The notes under the pieces: generated by a model
What the model was told of the DNA's origin: nothing
The model's input: the letters and a program-made list of their open reading frames with translations, nothing else
Database searches by the model: none
NCBI GenBank assembly: GCA_963760375.1
Contig: CAVXCS010000007.1
Span: 992,001-1,056,000 of the forward strand
Source of the DNA: Pelagihabitans sp963760375
GTDB taxonomy: Bacteria > Bacteroidota > Bacteroidia > Flavobacteriales > Flavobacteriaceae
Length of the DNA: 64,000 nt
Direction of reading: 5' to 3'
Shown: piece by piece, positions 43,708 through 53,107 of the stretch
How the letters are laid out: each line of letters opens with the position of its first letter
Numbering within the stretch: position 1 is the stretch's first letter
Program-made: the position numbers and the translations under genes

Positions 43708-44340
43708 ATGAAAAAGACACTTGTTCTCTTGGTTTTGTTCGTGCTACCTATCGTTGCCTACCTATTCTTCGCTTCTGGGGTGAACAACTTCGGGAAACTG
43801 CCCATACTTACCGAAAACGTGAAAGATGTAAGCATACTCGACCCTGCTTTTTCCTTAAAGAACAAGATCACGGTCTTGGGCTTTTTGGGCAGGGATGTGG
43901 CCAATAAAAAAGGAAATGTATTCAACATCAACCAAAAAATATACAAACGGTTCTATGAATTCAATGATTTCCAGTTCGTAATCGTTGTTCCTAAGGAAGG
44001 TGAGGCACAGGTGACCGCATTGAAAAAGGAATTGGGCAACCTGGCCGATACGGCCAAATGGTTTTTCATTTATGCCGATGACGATCAGATCAAAGCGTTA
44101 TTCAACGGTTTAAAAACCGATCTCTCATTAGATCAGGACCTGTATTCCCCCTATGTATTCATCATCGATAAAGATTTGAATTTGAGGGGTCGCAAAAACG
44201 ATGAGGATGAAGGGACCAAATATGGTTTCGACACCACCTCGGTGGCGGATCTAAACAATAAAATGGAGGACGACGTTAAAATAATCTTGGCAGAATATCG
44301 CTTGGCACTTAAGAAAAACAACGCCTATAGGTCGAAGTGA
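43708..44340 (+). CDS. SCO-like thioredoxin-fold membrane-anchored protein without cysteines
   Basis: A 210-residue protein with an N-terminal anchor (TLVLLVLFVLPIVAYLFFAS, about 3-22) and a periplasmic domain. The domain looks like a degenerate SCO/thioredoxin fold: SLKNKITVLGFLGRD where SCO has its copper site, FQFVIVVPK, WFFIYADDDQIKAL, SPYVFIIDKDLNLRGR. It has no cysteine at all, so it cannot bind copper in the SCO manner. I chose ATG 43708; a TTG one codon upstream gives an extra Met. It is 56 bp before the genuine SCO1. The family is unnamed to me; the SCO resemblance is inference from strand order and context. Confidence 0.7.
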   Translation: MKKTLVLLVLFVLPIVAYLFFASGVNNFGKLPILTENVKDVSILDPAFSLKNKITVLGFLGRDVANKKGNVFNINQKIYKRFYEFNDFQFVIVVPKEGEAQVTALKKELGNLADTAKWFFIYADDDQIKALFNGLKTDLSLDQDLYSPYVFIIDKDLNLRGRKNDEDEGTKYGFDTTSVADLNNKMEDDVKIILAEYRLALKKNNAYRSK

Positions 44341-44396
44341 GGCCACTGGCCCTGAGTCAATACAAGCATCAGTCGTCGGGGCATTGAGGAAAAATA

Positions 44397-45125
44397 ATGG
44401 AAAAAAGAAAATACACTTATGTTTGGGTTTCCCTGGTCGTTCTGGTCTTCGGGATCATCTTCATTCCGCGGATTATCGATAGGATAAAAGGGGGTACGAT
44501 CGTGCAAAACGATAGGATGAACGTGATGCCAAAGGACGATGCGCTGGCTTATGTGCTCATGAACGGAAAGAAAAGAAAGGTCCCTTCGTTTGCCTTTTTA
44601 AATCAAGACAGCCTTCTTGTGACCGATAAAGACTATAAGGGAAAAGTCTTTGTGGTGGAGTTTTTCTTCACCAGTTGTCCTTCGATCTGCCCCATCATGA
44701 ACCAAAATTTGGTAGGGATACAAAACACCTTTAAGGATGATGATTATTTCGGCATTGCCTCATTTAGCATCACACCGGATTACGATACCCCATCGGTGCT
44801 CAAGGAATACGCCGAGCGAAATGGCATCACCGACCTTGATTGGAACCTGATGACCGGTGACAGTGAAAAGATATTGGATTTGGCCAATTCCGGGTTTTAT
44901 ATTTTTGCTGCCGAAGCACCTGAAGTTGCCGGCGGTTTTGAACATTCGGGACTTTTTGCACTGGTCGATAAGAATGGCTATTTGAGATCCCGGGTCGATT
45001 CGTTCGGAAACCCGATCGTATATTATCGAGGGACGGTTACCGAGGCACAAGGCGCCAATGAAGAGGGGGAAAAAGAACAGATTTCGATTTTGAAGGAAGA
45101 CATAAAAAAATTATTGCAAGAATAG
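44397..45125 (+). CDS. SCO1/SenC-type copper chaperone for cytochrome oxidase
   Basis: A 242-residue SCO family protein. An N-terminal helix (about 8-24) anchors a thioredoxin-fold domain with the CxxxC copper site Cys94-PSI-Cys98 (FTSCPSICPIMN) and the third ligand His183 in FEHSGLFALVDKNG. These three ligands are the family signature, so Cu loading of CuA is the expected role. The gene abuts DUF420: its stop ends at 45125 and the next ATG starts at 45126. Confidence 0.92.
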   Translation: MEKRKYTYVWVSLVVLVFGIIFIPRIIDRIKGGTIVQNDRMNVMPKDDALAYVLMNGKKRKVPSFAFLNQDSLLVTDKDYKGKVFVVEFFFTSCPSICPIMNQNLVGIQNTFKDDDYFGIASFSITPDYDTPSVLKEYAERNGITDLDWNLMTGDSEKILDLANSGFYIFAAEAPEVAGGFEHSGLFALVDKNGYLRSRVDSFGNPIVYYRGTVTEAQGANEEGEKEQISILKEDIKKLLQE

Positions 45126-45656
45126 ATGGATACCCTGTTACAAAAGGAAAGGAAATTAAATATATGGATCAACGTGGTCTCGGTCATCATTCCAGTGGTA
45201 GTGGCCATTTTGTTTGGGGTGAAAATACCCAATGTAGATCGGCTGGGATTTTTGCCGCCCATTTATGCCACCATCAACGGCATTACGGCCCTCTTACTGA
45301 TACTGGCGGTTTGGGCCATTAAAAACGGGAAGAGGCAGCTTCACAAAAACTTGATGACAGGCTGCATTATGTTATCGCTGCTGTTTTTGGTGATGTATGT
45401 GGCCTATCATATGACTTCCGATTCTACCTCATATGGAGGGCAGGGCCTCTTGCGGTATTTGTATTATTTTATTTTGGTTTCCCATGTGCTGTTATCCATT
45501 GCGATCATCCCCTTGGTCCTGAAGACCTATATGAGGGCCTATTTGAACAAGTTCGCCGAACATCGCAAATTGGCCAAGATCACTTTTCCGATTTGGTTAT
45601 ATGTTGCGGTTACCGGGGTCATCGTTTATTTTATGATTTCACCCTATTATCCCTAA
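45126..45656 (+). CDS. DUF420 membrane protein
   Basis: A 176-residue polytopic protein with about five helices (about 12-31, 42-60, 73-92, 109-131, 150-170). Conserved His in NGKRQLHKNLM and HVLLSIAIIPLVL, together with AEHRKLAKITFPIWLYVAVTGVIVY, define DUF420, a family usually found beside SCO and oxidase genes and proposed to act in CuA/CuB assembly or as a CtaM-like factor. Function is not proven. It abuts the SCO stop codon and is 9 bp before the CAMC microprotein. Confidence 0.85.
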   Translation: MDTLLQKERKLNIWINVVSVIIPVVVAILFGVKIPNVDRLGFLPPIYATINGITALLLILAVWAIKNGKRQLHKNLMTGCIMLSLLFLVMYVAYHMTSDSTSYGGQGLLRYLYYFILVSHVLLSIAIIPLVLKTYMRAYLNKFAEHRKLAKITFPIWLYVAVTGVIVYFMISPYYP

Positions 45657-45665
45657 TATCTAAAA

Positions 45666-45878
45666 ATGTTCAGGAAGTTCGTTATCGTTGTTTTCCTCTG
45701 GCTCCTTCAGCCTCAAACTGTCATGGCCCAGTGTGCCATGTGCAGGGCGGTTTTGGAAAGTGAAGGAAATAACGCCGTTGCGGAAGGGGTGAACAACGGT
45801 ATTGTTTATTTGATGGCCATCCCGTATGTCTTGGTGGGCGTATTGTTTTACTTCGTCTATCGCAAGATGAGGGCCTAG
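45666..45878 (+). CDS. Small exported membrane protein with CxxC motif
   Basis: Only 70 residues: a signal-like N-terminus (FVIVVFLWLLQPQTVMAQ, about 5-22), then CAMCRAVLES with Cys23 and Cys26 directly behind the cleavage site. A short polar stretch and a C-terminal helix (about 46-64) end in RKMRA. If the signal is cleaved, the CxxC faces the periplasm at the N-terminus, anchored by the C-terminal helix. I do not recognise a named family. Position at the end of the SCO-DUF420 set suggests a role in oxidase copper delivery; this is inference. Confidence 0.72.
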   Translation: MFRKFVIVVFLWLLQPQTVMAQCAMCRAVLESEGNNAVAEGVNNGIVYLMAIPYVLVGVLFYFVYRKMRA

Positions 45879-45991
45879 TTTTGGCCCAATTTTAACACTT
45901 TTTTAAGGGTTGCTACTGTAACAATCTTGATTGGGGCAAGTCTTATGTAGGTACGGTTCCCTCGGCCCAATTCATCAATCAGTCCAAAATT

Positions 45992-47239
45992 ATGTTCGAT
46001 CTCGAAAGATGGCAGGAAATCTTTGACACCATCCGGAAAAACAAACTTCGCACTTTTCTTACAGGCCTTTCCGTGGCTTCGGGTATTTTTATACTTGTCA
46101 TTTTATTGGGGTTCGGCCAAGGCATGCAAAATGGTATTGCCAAGGAGTTCGAGGCAGATGCCAGCAATCGTATTTGGGTATGGACCCAAGTCACCACAAA
46201 GGAATATAAAGGTCTGAATCCGGGCCGCCCCATTCAACTTAGAAACGAGAATTACGATTACGTAAGCATCAGGTACTCGGAAGGGCTGGACCGTAAATCG
46301 CCTGTTTATCGCGTGCGCGACGTGTTGGTGAATTACAAGAACGAGGCCATCGGTTATAGCGTTCAGGGGATAGCTTCGGGATTCCAGTTCATCGAGAACC
46401 AGTTTCTTTCCCAAGGCAGGTTCATCAACCAGAGCGATGAGGAATCGGTGGCCAAAGTGATCGTCATCAGCAATAAGATCAAGAGGGAATATTTTAAAAA
46501 CGGAGAGGATCCCTTAGGCGACTATTTGGACCTTTCCGGAATAAAATTCAAAATTATAGGGGTGTACGGCGATGCTGGGGGCGAACGCGAGGAAGATAGG
46601 ATGTTCATCCCCATTACGACGGCGCAACGGGTATTTAACGGGTCAAACCAGGTGCACAATCTGTCATATACCCTACAGCCAGCCGAAACCTTTGAACAGG
46701 CGGTTTCCCAATCGATGCAGTTTTCAAAGGAACTGAAATCCTATTTGCAGGAGGCCCATTCCGTGGCTCCAGATGATGGGAGTGCCATCAATGTCTTCAA
46801 TACGTTGGAAGAGGCCAAAAGGTTCTATACGCTAACTGGGAGTATCAAGTTCTTTTTCTGGTTCGTCGGAATTTGTACCATCATTGCCGGGGTGGTCGGT
46901 GTGAGCAATATTATGTTGATCGTGGTCAAGGAACGGACGCGGGAAATCGGAATTCGCAAGGCCTTGGGTGCCAAACCGAGGTCTATCGTAGCGATGATCC
47001 TGCACGAGGCCATTTTTGTTACCGCCATCTCCGGTTTTACCGGTCTTATCTTTAGCATGGCACTTTTGGAACTGGTGGGGCCTATGATAGAAGTAGATTA
47101 TATCCTGAATCCATCAGTGAATTTCAACGTGGCGCTCTCCACTGTTTTTGTATTGATTTTGGCGGGAACCCTGGCTGGTTTTTTCCCGGCATGGCGGGCG
47201 GCGAATATCCATGTCATTGAGGCATTGCGGGATCAATAA
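45992..47239 (+). CDS. MacB/FtsX-type ABC transporter permease (permease 1)
   Basis: A 415-residue permease with the MacB plan: one N-terminal helix (about 22-44, LRTFLTGLSVASGIFILVILL), a periplasmic MacB_PCD domain of about 230 residues, then three helices (from about 282, FFFWFVGICTIIAGVVGVSNIMLIVV). The cytosolic coupling element ERTREIGIRKALGA is conserved. Its start region resembles permease 3 (50576) more than its neighbour. It carries no ATPase domain of its own. It is the first of the export locus, 113 bp after the CxxC microprotein. Confidence 0.9.
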   Translation: MFDLERWQEIFDTIRKNKLRTFLTGLSVASGIFILVILLGFGQGMQNGIAKEFEADASNRIWVWTQVTTKEYKGLNPGRPIQLRNENYDYVSIRYSEGLDRKSPVYRVRDVLVNYKNEAIGYSVQGIASGFQFIENQFLSQGRFINQSDEESVAKVIVISNKIKREYFKNGEDPLGDYLDLSGIKFKIIGVYGDAGGEREEDRMFIPITTAQRVFNGSNQVHNLSYTLQPAETFEQAVSQSMQFSKELKSYLQEAHSVAPDDGSAINVFNTLEEAKRFYTLTGSIKFFFWFVGICTIIAGVVGVSNIMLIVVKERTREIGIRKALGAKPRSIVAMILHEAIFVTAISGFTGLIFSMALLELVGPMIEVDYILNPSVNFNVALSTVFVLILAGTLAGFFPAWRAANIHVIEALRDQ

Positions 47240-47310
47240 GCGCAATATGGGGATAAGAAAGGTCAATAGATGTTGTTACCGATTTGATGAAGCTATCTTA
47301 AAACTGAATA

Positions 47311-48570
47311 ATGTTTAACAAAGACCGTTGGAAAGAGATTATCGAGGTGCTTACGGGCAATTGGTTTCGTACGGTATTGACCGCTTTCGGTGTTTTTTGG
47401 GGCATCTTGATCCTTATTATTCTATTGGCTGCCGGCAAGGGTTTGGAAAATGGCATTAAATCCGATTTTGGGGACATTGCCACCAATACCATGTTTATGT
47501 GGTCAAGGAATACCACCAAGGAATACCAAGGCCTTCCTAAGGGGAGAAGCTATAATTTTAAGCTTGAGGATGTCGAATCTATCAAGGATGCCGTCCCCAC
47601 TTTGCGGTTTATTTCCCCCAGAAATCAACTGGGCGGTTTTCGGGGCACCAATAATGTCGTCAGGGGGATGAATACCGGGGCGTTCAATGTTTATGGCGAT
47701 TATCCGGAAATCATCAACCAAGATCCGATGACCATTACTTCGGGCCGTTTTATCAACCAATCCGACATCAACGAGAAGCGCAAGATCGCCATCATTGGGG
47801 AGGGCGTAAAATCGGAACTTTATGATAAAGGAGAAGAGGTGATCGGATCATATATCAAGATTCAGGGGGTGAACTTTATGGTCATCGGCACCTATAAAAA
47901 GAAAACCAGCGATGGGGATGGGGAAGAAGGGCAAAAGCAGATTTTTGTTCCCTTCACCTCTTTTTCCCAGGCTTTCAACCGGGGCAACGATGTGGGCTGG
48001 ATGGCCATAACCGCAAACGATGGTACTTCCATTACCAGTGTCAAGGAAAAAATCGTCAATGTGGTGAAACGGAACAGAAAAATACATCCCGACGACCTTC
48101 GGGCCGTGGGCTATTTCGATTTATATGAGCAATACAATAGGGTGGAAAGTCTTTTCGGCGCCATGCGGTTCATTGCTTATTTCGTCGGTATTCTGGTATT
48201 GCTTTCGGGCATCATTGGGGTGAGCAACATTATGTTGATCGTGGTGAAGGAACGCACCAAGGAAATCGGTATCCGTAGGGCCTTGGGGGAAGCTCCGGCA
48301 TCGATCAGAAAGCAGATCCTGATGGAGTCGATATTCCTGACAATCATTTCAGGGATGCTGGGAATCGTATTTGGGGCACTTTTCATATTTGGGATCAATT
48401 CCCTTTTGGAATCGGTAGGGCCGGTAGATATGTTCAGCAACCCCAGTGTTAGTGTGGGGGTAGTGGTGGGTGCCTTGCTGATTTTGATCGTTTCGGGTCT
48501 TATGGCGGGATATATTCCCGCACAAAGTGCCATCAAGGTGAGGCCCATAGAAGCGCTGAGAACAGAGTAG
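47311..48570 (+). CDS. MacB/FtsX-type ABC transporter permease (permease 2)
   Basis: A 419-residue permease with the same plan: first helix about 22-44, MacB_PCD domain, three C-terminal helices and the element KERTKEIGIRRALGE. The periplasmic part shares runs with permease 4 (51810), for example RFISPRNQLGGFRG against IQYIAPRNARGVFG and the NVYGDYPEI/AIYGDYPVF segment. No ATPase domain. It lies 71 bp after permease 1 and 91 bp before adaptor 1. Confidence 0.9.
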   Translation: MFNKDRWKEIIEVLTGNWFRTVLTAFGVFWGILILIILLAAGKGLENGIKSDFGDIATNTMFMWSRNTTKEYQGLPKGRSYNFKLEDVESIKDAVPTLRFISPRNQLGGFRGTNNVVRGMNTGAFNVYGDYPEIINQDPMTITSGRFINQSDINEKRKIAIIGEGVKSELYDKGEEVIGSYIKIQGVNFMVIGTYKKKTSDGDGEEGQKQIFVPFTSFSQAFNRGNDVGWMAITANDGTSITSVKEKIVNVVKRNRKIHPDDLRAVGYFDLYEQYNRVESLFGAMRFIAYFVGILVLLSGIIGVSNIMLIVVKERTKEIGIRRALGEAPASIRKQILMESIFLTIISGMLGIVFGALFIFGINSLLESVGPVDMFSNPSVSVGVVVGALLILIVSGLMAGYIPAQSAIKVRPIEALRTE

Positions 48571-48661
48571 CAGGGAAATATAAAAGCGAAAGCCATTATA
48601 CATTGAACTAACAAAATCGCCAGTAACACCAAAAAATAAAATATTAACCAGTTGATATCCT

Positions 48662-49774
48662 ATGAAAAAATCAGTAACCATCGGTATTCTTATTTTTATC
48701 GTATTGGCCTTTGGGGGCTCGATGTATTACCTGTACCAAAAAAACGCGGAAGACCCGGTAGTTTACCAGACCGAGCAACCGTCTACACAGACCATTATCA
48801 AAAAGGCGGTCGCCACAGGCAGTATTTTGCCCTTGGAGGAGGTGTTGATCAAACCCAATATATCGGGAGTGATCGAAGAAATCTTTGTGGAAGGGGGCGA
48901 TTACGTCAAATCAGGAGATCTTCTGGCCCGTATTAAAGTGGTCCCCAATTTAACAGCACTCAATGATGCACGAAATGCCATAGAAGATGCCAAAATAGCC
49001 CTCGATGATCAAAAACGAAATTTTGCGCGACAACAAAACCTCTTTGAAAAAGGGGTGGTGTCCAAAGTAGATTTGGAACGGGCACAACTTACCCTAGATC
49101 AGGCCAATCAAACCTTTGCCGCGGCCAACAAACGCTACGACATCGTAAAGACCGGTACCACGCAGGGCTATGGAAATACGGCCAACACGCAGATCAGGGC
49201 CACCGTAAGCGGTATGGTACTGGAGGTCCCGGTGGAAGTGGGGAACCAGGTCATAGAAAGCAATAATTTTAACGAGGGAACCACCATAGCCGCCATTGCA
49301 GATGTCGATAAAATGATCTTCGAGGGGAAGGTAGACGAGTCTGAAGTGGGCAAGATCAAGGAAGACCTGCCCCTTGAAATCACGGTTGGGGCGATTGAAA
49401 ACAAGGTTTTCGACGCGGTGCTGGACTATATCGCGCCAAAAGGCAATGCCGAAAATGGTGCCATTCAGTTCGAGATCAAGGGCTCGCTCAAAAAAGGGGA
49501 CAGTACATTTATCCGTGCCGGTTTGAGCGCCAATGCCTCCATCATCCTGGGTAGGGCCGATAGTGTTTTGGCCATCAAGGAAGCCTTGGTACAGTTCGAT
49601 GATAAGACCAAAAAACCCTTTGTCGAAATCGAAAAAGGAAACCAGCAATTTGAACGTACTGAAATTGAATTAGGGCTGAGCGACGGCATCTTTGTGGAAA
49701 TAAAATCGGGCATCACCAAAGACGACAAAATTAAAGTTTGGAATGAAGTGAAGCCCGATGAATTCAATGGTTAA
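48662..49774 (+). CDS. Periplasmic adaptor (HlyD/MacA family), adaptor 1
   Basis: A 370-residue membrane-fusion protein. It has an N-terminal anchor helix (about 5-25), a barrel-sandwich half with the lipoyl-like strand NISGVIEEIFVEGGDYVKSGDLLARI, a coiled-coil hairpin (about 100-170, from NDARNAIEDAKIALDDQ), then the second lipoyl half and beta-barrel. It bridges the inner-membrane permeases to TolC. It is a paralogue of adaptor 2 at 53108: the segment SGVIEEIF..KIKVVPN matches SGIIDKIY..KIKVVPN. Confidence 0.9.
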   Translation: MKKSVTIGILIFIVLAFGGSMYYLYQKNAEDPVVYQTEQPSTQTIIKKAVATGSILPLEEVLIKPNISGVIEEIFVEGGDYVKSGDLLARIKVVPNLTALNDARNAIEDAKIALDDQKRNFARQQNLFEKGVVSKVDLERAQLTLDQANQTFAAANKRYDIVKTGTTQGYGNTANTQIRATVSGMVLEVPVEVGNQVIESNNFNEGTTIAAIADVDKMIFEGKVDESEVGKIKEDLPLEITVGAIENKVFDAVLDYIAPKGNAENGAIQFEIKGSLKKGDSTFIRAGLSANASIILGRADSVLAIKEALVQFDDKTKKPFVEIEKGNQQFERTEIELGLSDGIFVEIKSGITKDDKIKVWNEVKPDEFNG

Positions 49775-49881
49775 CTTTATTTAACATAATTTTTGTACCA
49801 TTTCTTGTAACAAATGGACACCTTGTGTGTCCTATACCCGGCTTATGGGTGTTGCAATGCCCAATAAATAACCAAAGCAGC

Positions 49882-50583
49882 ATGATTGAAATTAAAAATC
49901 TTCACAAATCCTATAAAATGGGAAGCAATTCCCTTCACGTTCTTAAAGGCATCAACTTTTCGGTTGAAGAGGGCGAGTTGGTCGCCATAATGGGCTCTTC
50001 GGGTTCCGGTAAATCAACCCTCTTGAATATACTCGGGATGCTCGATGAGGCCGATTCAGGGGAATACACCCTCGATGGCGTGCCCATCAAGAACCTCAAT
50101 GAAACGAAAGCGGCCAATTATCGAAACAAGTTTTTGGGGTTTGTGTTCCAATCTTTCAACTTGATCAATTATAAAACGGCCATGGAAAATGTGGCCTTGC
50201 CATTGTATTATCAGCGTGTCCCCAGAAAGGAACGTGAAAAAAAGGCTTTAATGTATCTTGAACGTGTTGGGCTCAGGGACTGGGCGACGCATTTGCCCAG
50301 TGAACTTTCCGGGGGCCAAAAGCAAAGGGTGGCCATTGCCAGGGCGATGGCGGCAGAACCCAAGGTATTGCTCGCCGATGAGCCTACCGGAGCTTTGGAT
50401 AGCACAACCTCCCTTGAAGTCATGGAACTGATCCAAAAGATCAACGATGATGGCAATACCATTTTGATCGTGACCCATGAGGCGGATATCGCACAGATGT
50501 GCAAACGTATTGTGCACTTGAAAGATGGAGTGATCGTAGAAGATAAAAAAGTTAAACAGGTAAGGGCATCGTCATATGTTTAG
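49882..50583 (+). CDS. ABC transporter ATPase (LolD/MacB type)
   Basis: A 233-residue ATPase with Walker A GSSGSGKST (about 40-48), Q-loop in VFQSFNL, signature LSGGQKQRVAIARA (about 137-150), Walker B VLLADEPTGALD and switch His in VTHEADIA. I chose ATG 49882 (MIEIKNLHKSY), because residues added by the upstream frame are not conserved. It is the only ATPase for four permeases in the locus, so it should serve both permease pairs. Its last codons overlap the start of permease 3 by 8 bp. The 107-bp gap before it contains a small hairpin (49816-49832). Confidence 0.95.
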   Translation: MIEIKNLHKSYKMGSNSLHVLKGINFSVEEGELVAIMGSSGSGKSTLLNILGMLDEADSGEYTLDGVPIKNLNETKAANYRNKFLGFVFQSFNLINYKTAMENVALPLYYQRVPRKEREKKALMYLERVGLRDWATHLPSELSGGQKQRVAIARAMAAEPKVLLADEPTGALDSTTSLEVMELIQKINDDGNTILIVTHEADIAQMCKRIVHLKDGVIVEDKKVKQVRASSYV

Positions 50584-51808
50584 TAGGGATACCTGGAAGG
50601 AAATATTTGAAACCATCGCAAAAAACAAACTGCGTACATTCCTCACAGGTTTTACGGTGGCCTTGGGCATTTTTATTTTCGTAGCCCTCTTTGGCATGGG
50701 TAATGGCCTCAATAATACTTTCGCCAAGTTCTTCGGGGAAGATGCCACCAACGTATTCTATTTATTTCCAGGGCAGACCACCCTACCCTATAAAGGCTAT
50801 AAGGCCAATCGGCGCATCGAGTTCGAAAATGAGGATTTGGCCGATATTGAAAAGAATTTTGCCATGTTCATGGAATATATCACCCCTAGGATCGGTAGGT
50901 CTGGATTGGTGAAATATAAAGAAGAATCGAACAACTACAGTAGCCGGGGCGTTGGTCCTGCCCATCAATTCGCTGAGAAGACCATTATGATGCAAGGGCG
51001 GTACCTCAACGAAACGGATATAAAGGATAAGGCAAAATATGCGGTCATAGGCCGTTTGGTGGCCAAGGACCTCTTCAAGGGAGAGAATGCCATTGGTGAA
51101 TTCATCGACATTTCGGGAAGTGTTTTTAAGGTCATCGGAGTGTTCCAGGACGACGGGGGGGACAATGAGGAACGGTTGATCTACATTCCCTATACCACTC
51201 GGCAATTGATTGAAAAGAACAACGACAAGATCGATCAGATCATCTTGGCCTTTAAACCCGAAATCGGTTATGCCGGTGCCATGGCCTTTGAAAGGAGCTT
51301 GGACAAGTATATTAGGAGTAAAAAGATCATCAGTCCGAAAGATCCCAACGGACTTTTTATTCGAAATATTGCCGATCAATTAAAGCAAAACCAGCAGTTC
51401 GCCGGGGTTTTACAATTGATTATTTCGGGAATAGCCTTCGCCGTGATCATTTCCGGGATTATCGGGATCAGTAACATTATGCTGTTCGTGGTCAAGGAGC
51501 GGACGAAAGAAATCGGTATCAGGAAAGCATTGGGCGCCACGCCAAGGATTGTCACCAGTACTATCCTGTTGGAGTCGATATTCATCACCACCGTTTTTGG
51601 TATTTTGGGCATGCTCCTGGGCATTGGCATGCTGAATTTCATCGGCAATAAGCTAGCGGACGATTATTTTATCACCAACCCTTTTATCGATACGTGGACG
51701 GCTATTTTTGCGACGATCCTGCTGATCATTTGTGGCACCATCGCGGGGTATGTGCCAGCGCGCAGAGCGGCCCGAATTAAACCCATTGTGGCCTTAAGAG
51801 ACGAATAA
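50576..51808 (+). CDS. MacB/FtsX-type ABC transporter permease (permease 3)
   Basis: A 410-residue permease overlapping the ATPase gene by 8 bp. First helix about 22-44 (KNKLRTFLTGFTVALGIFIFVALF), MacB_PCD domain and three C-terminal helices, with KERTKEIGIRKALGA. Its N-terminus closely follows permease 1 (KNKLRTFLTG shared). No ATPase domain. The stop is one base before the ATG of permease 4. Confidence 0.9.
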   Translation: MFSRDTWKEIFETIAKNKLRTFLTGFTVALGIFIFVALFGMGNGLNNTFAKFFGEDATNVFYLFPGQTTLPYKGYKANRRIEFENEDLADIEKNFAMFMEYITPRIGRSGLVKYKEESNNYSSRGVGPAHQFAEKTIMMQGRYLNETDIKDKAKYAVIGRLVAKDLFKGENAIGEFIDISGSVFKVIGVFQDDGGDNEERLIYIPYTTRQLIEKNNDKIDQIILAFKPEIGYAGAMAFERSLDKYIRSKKIISPKDPNGLFIRNIADQLKQNQQFAGVLQLIISGIAFAVIISGIIGISNIMLFVVKERTKEIGIRKALGATPRIVTSTILLESIFITTVFGILGMLLGIGMLNFIGNKLADDYFITNPFIDTWTAIFATILLIICGTIAGYVPARRAARIKPIVALRDE

Positions 51809-51809
51809 C

Positions 51810-53072
51810 ATGAGACAATTATTTGACAGCAATACCTGGCAAGAGATCTTTCAGTCGATCAAGCGCAACAAAATCCGCACTTTTTTGACCATGATCGGTG
51901 TATTCGTGGGTATCTATATCTACATCGGTCTTTCAGGGGCATCGAAGGGCCTTGATAACGGTTTTGAAAAACAGTTCGAATCTGTGGCGATGAACAGTTT
52001 ATTTACCTGGGCCCAAAGTACCAGCATTCCTTATGGTGGCTATAAAACGGGTAGGCAGTTGCAGTTGAAATTATCGGATGTTCAGACCCTGCAGAATAGG
52101 ATACCCGAGATACAGTACATCGCGCCACGGAATGCCAGAGGCGTATTTGGAGATACTGCGGCGACCGTGGTACGGGGATTGAAATCAGGCACATACGCGA
52201 TTTATGGTGATTATCCGGTCTTTACCCGCATCGCCACCAAGAAAATTTACGACGGGGGTCGTTTCATCAATGATGAAGACATCGAGCAATCGAGAAAGGT
52301 CTGCGTGATCGGGGAGCGTACCGAAAAGGAGTTGTTTGAAAAGGATGAAAATCCCATCGGGGGATACATCAGATTGGATAATGTCTACTTCCAGATTGTG
52401 GGCGTACACAAATTCACGCCGGGCGGAGGTTTTGAGTCCGATGGCGACATCTATATTCCCTTTACCACCTTCAAAAAATTGTACAACACCGGCGACAATG
52501 TTTCCTGGCTCACCATCGCTGCTTATGACGATGCCGATGTTATTAAGGTAGAAGAGGATGTAAAGACGATATTGAAGCAGATCCATCGGGTCGATCCCAA
52601 AGATGAACGTGCTTTTGGCTCTTTTAACCTAGGGGAAATCTTCAACCGGATCATGGGCTTTGCGAATGGTCTCACCTTTTTGTCGCTTATTGTAGGTATT
52701 GCCACTATTTTGGCAGGGGTAATCGGGATCGGTAATATTTTGCTGATATCGGTAAAGGAACGCACCAGGGAATTGGGCGTAAGGCGGGCGCTGGGGGCTA
52801 CTCCGGCAGAAGTGAGGAACCAGATCATCATCGAATCCTTGTTCCTGACCCTTTTGGCAGGTATCATTGGAATCATCATTGGGGCACTCACCCTGAAATT
52901 GATAGATATGGCTACCCAGGGCACCGATTTCCCCTATACCAATCCAACCGTGCCCATTCCATATGTGCTCGGGGCATTGGGATTAATGGTGGTACTGGGA
53001 ACGCTCATAGGGCTCATACCGGCCCAACGGGCCGTAAGTATCAAGCCCATAGATGCATTAAGGGAAGAATAA
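51810..53072 (+). CDS. MacB/FtsX-type ABC transporter permease (permease 4)
   Basis: A 420-residue permease with the same architecture: first helix about 23-43 (IRTFLTMIGVFVGIYIYIGL), MacB_PCD, three helices from about 290 and KERTRELGVRRALGA. It pairs with permease 3 (1-bp gap) as permease 2 pairs with permease 1, and resembles permease 2 in the periplasmic part. Adaptor 2 begins 35 bp downstream. Confidence 0.9.
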   Translation: MRQLFDSNTWQEIFQSIKRNKIRTFLTMIGVFVGIYIYIGLSGASKGLDNGFEKQFESVAMNSLFTWAQSTSIPYGGYKTGRQLQLKLSDVQTLQNRIPEIQYIAPRNARGVFGDTAATVVRGLKSGTYAIYGDYPVFTRIATKKIYDGGRFINDEDIEQSRKVCVIGERTEKELFEKDENPIGGYIRLDNVYFQIVGVHKFTPGGGFESDGDIYIPFTTFKKLYNTGDNVSWLTIAAYDDADVIKVEEDVKTILKQIHRVDPKDERAFGSFNLGEIFNRIMGFANGLTFLSLIVGIATILAGVIGIGNILLISVKERTRELGVRRALGATPAEVRNQIIIESLFLTLLAGIIGIIIGALTLKLIDMATQGTDFPYTNPTVPIPYVLGALGLMVVLGTLIGLIPAQRAVSIKPIDALREE

Positions 53073-53107
53073 ACTGAAAACCAATAGATAATCAAATACA
53101 CTTTAAA

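Noticed and set aside
49816..49832. GGACAC/GTGTCC hairpin before the ATPase gene
   Set aside because: A 6-bp stem without a T-tract in a 107-bp gap; too weak to call as terminator or riboswitch.
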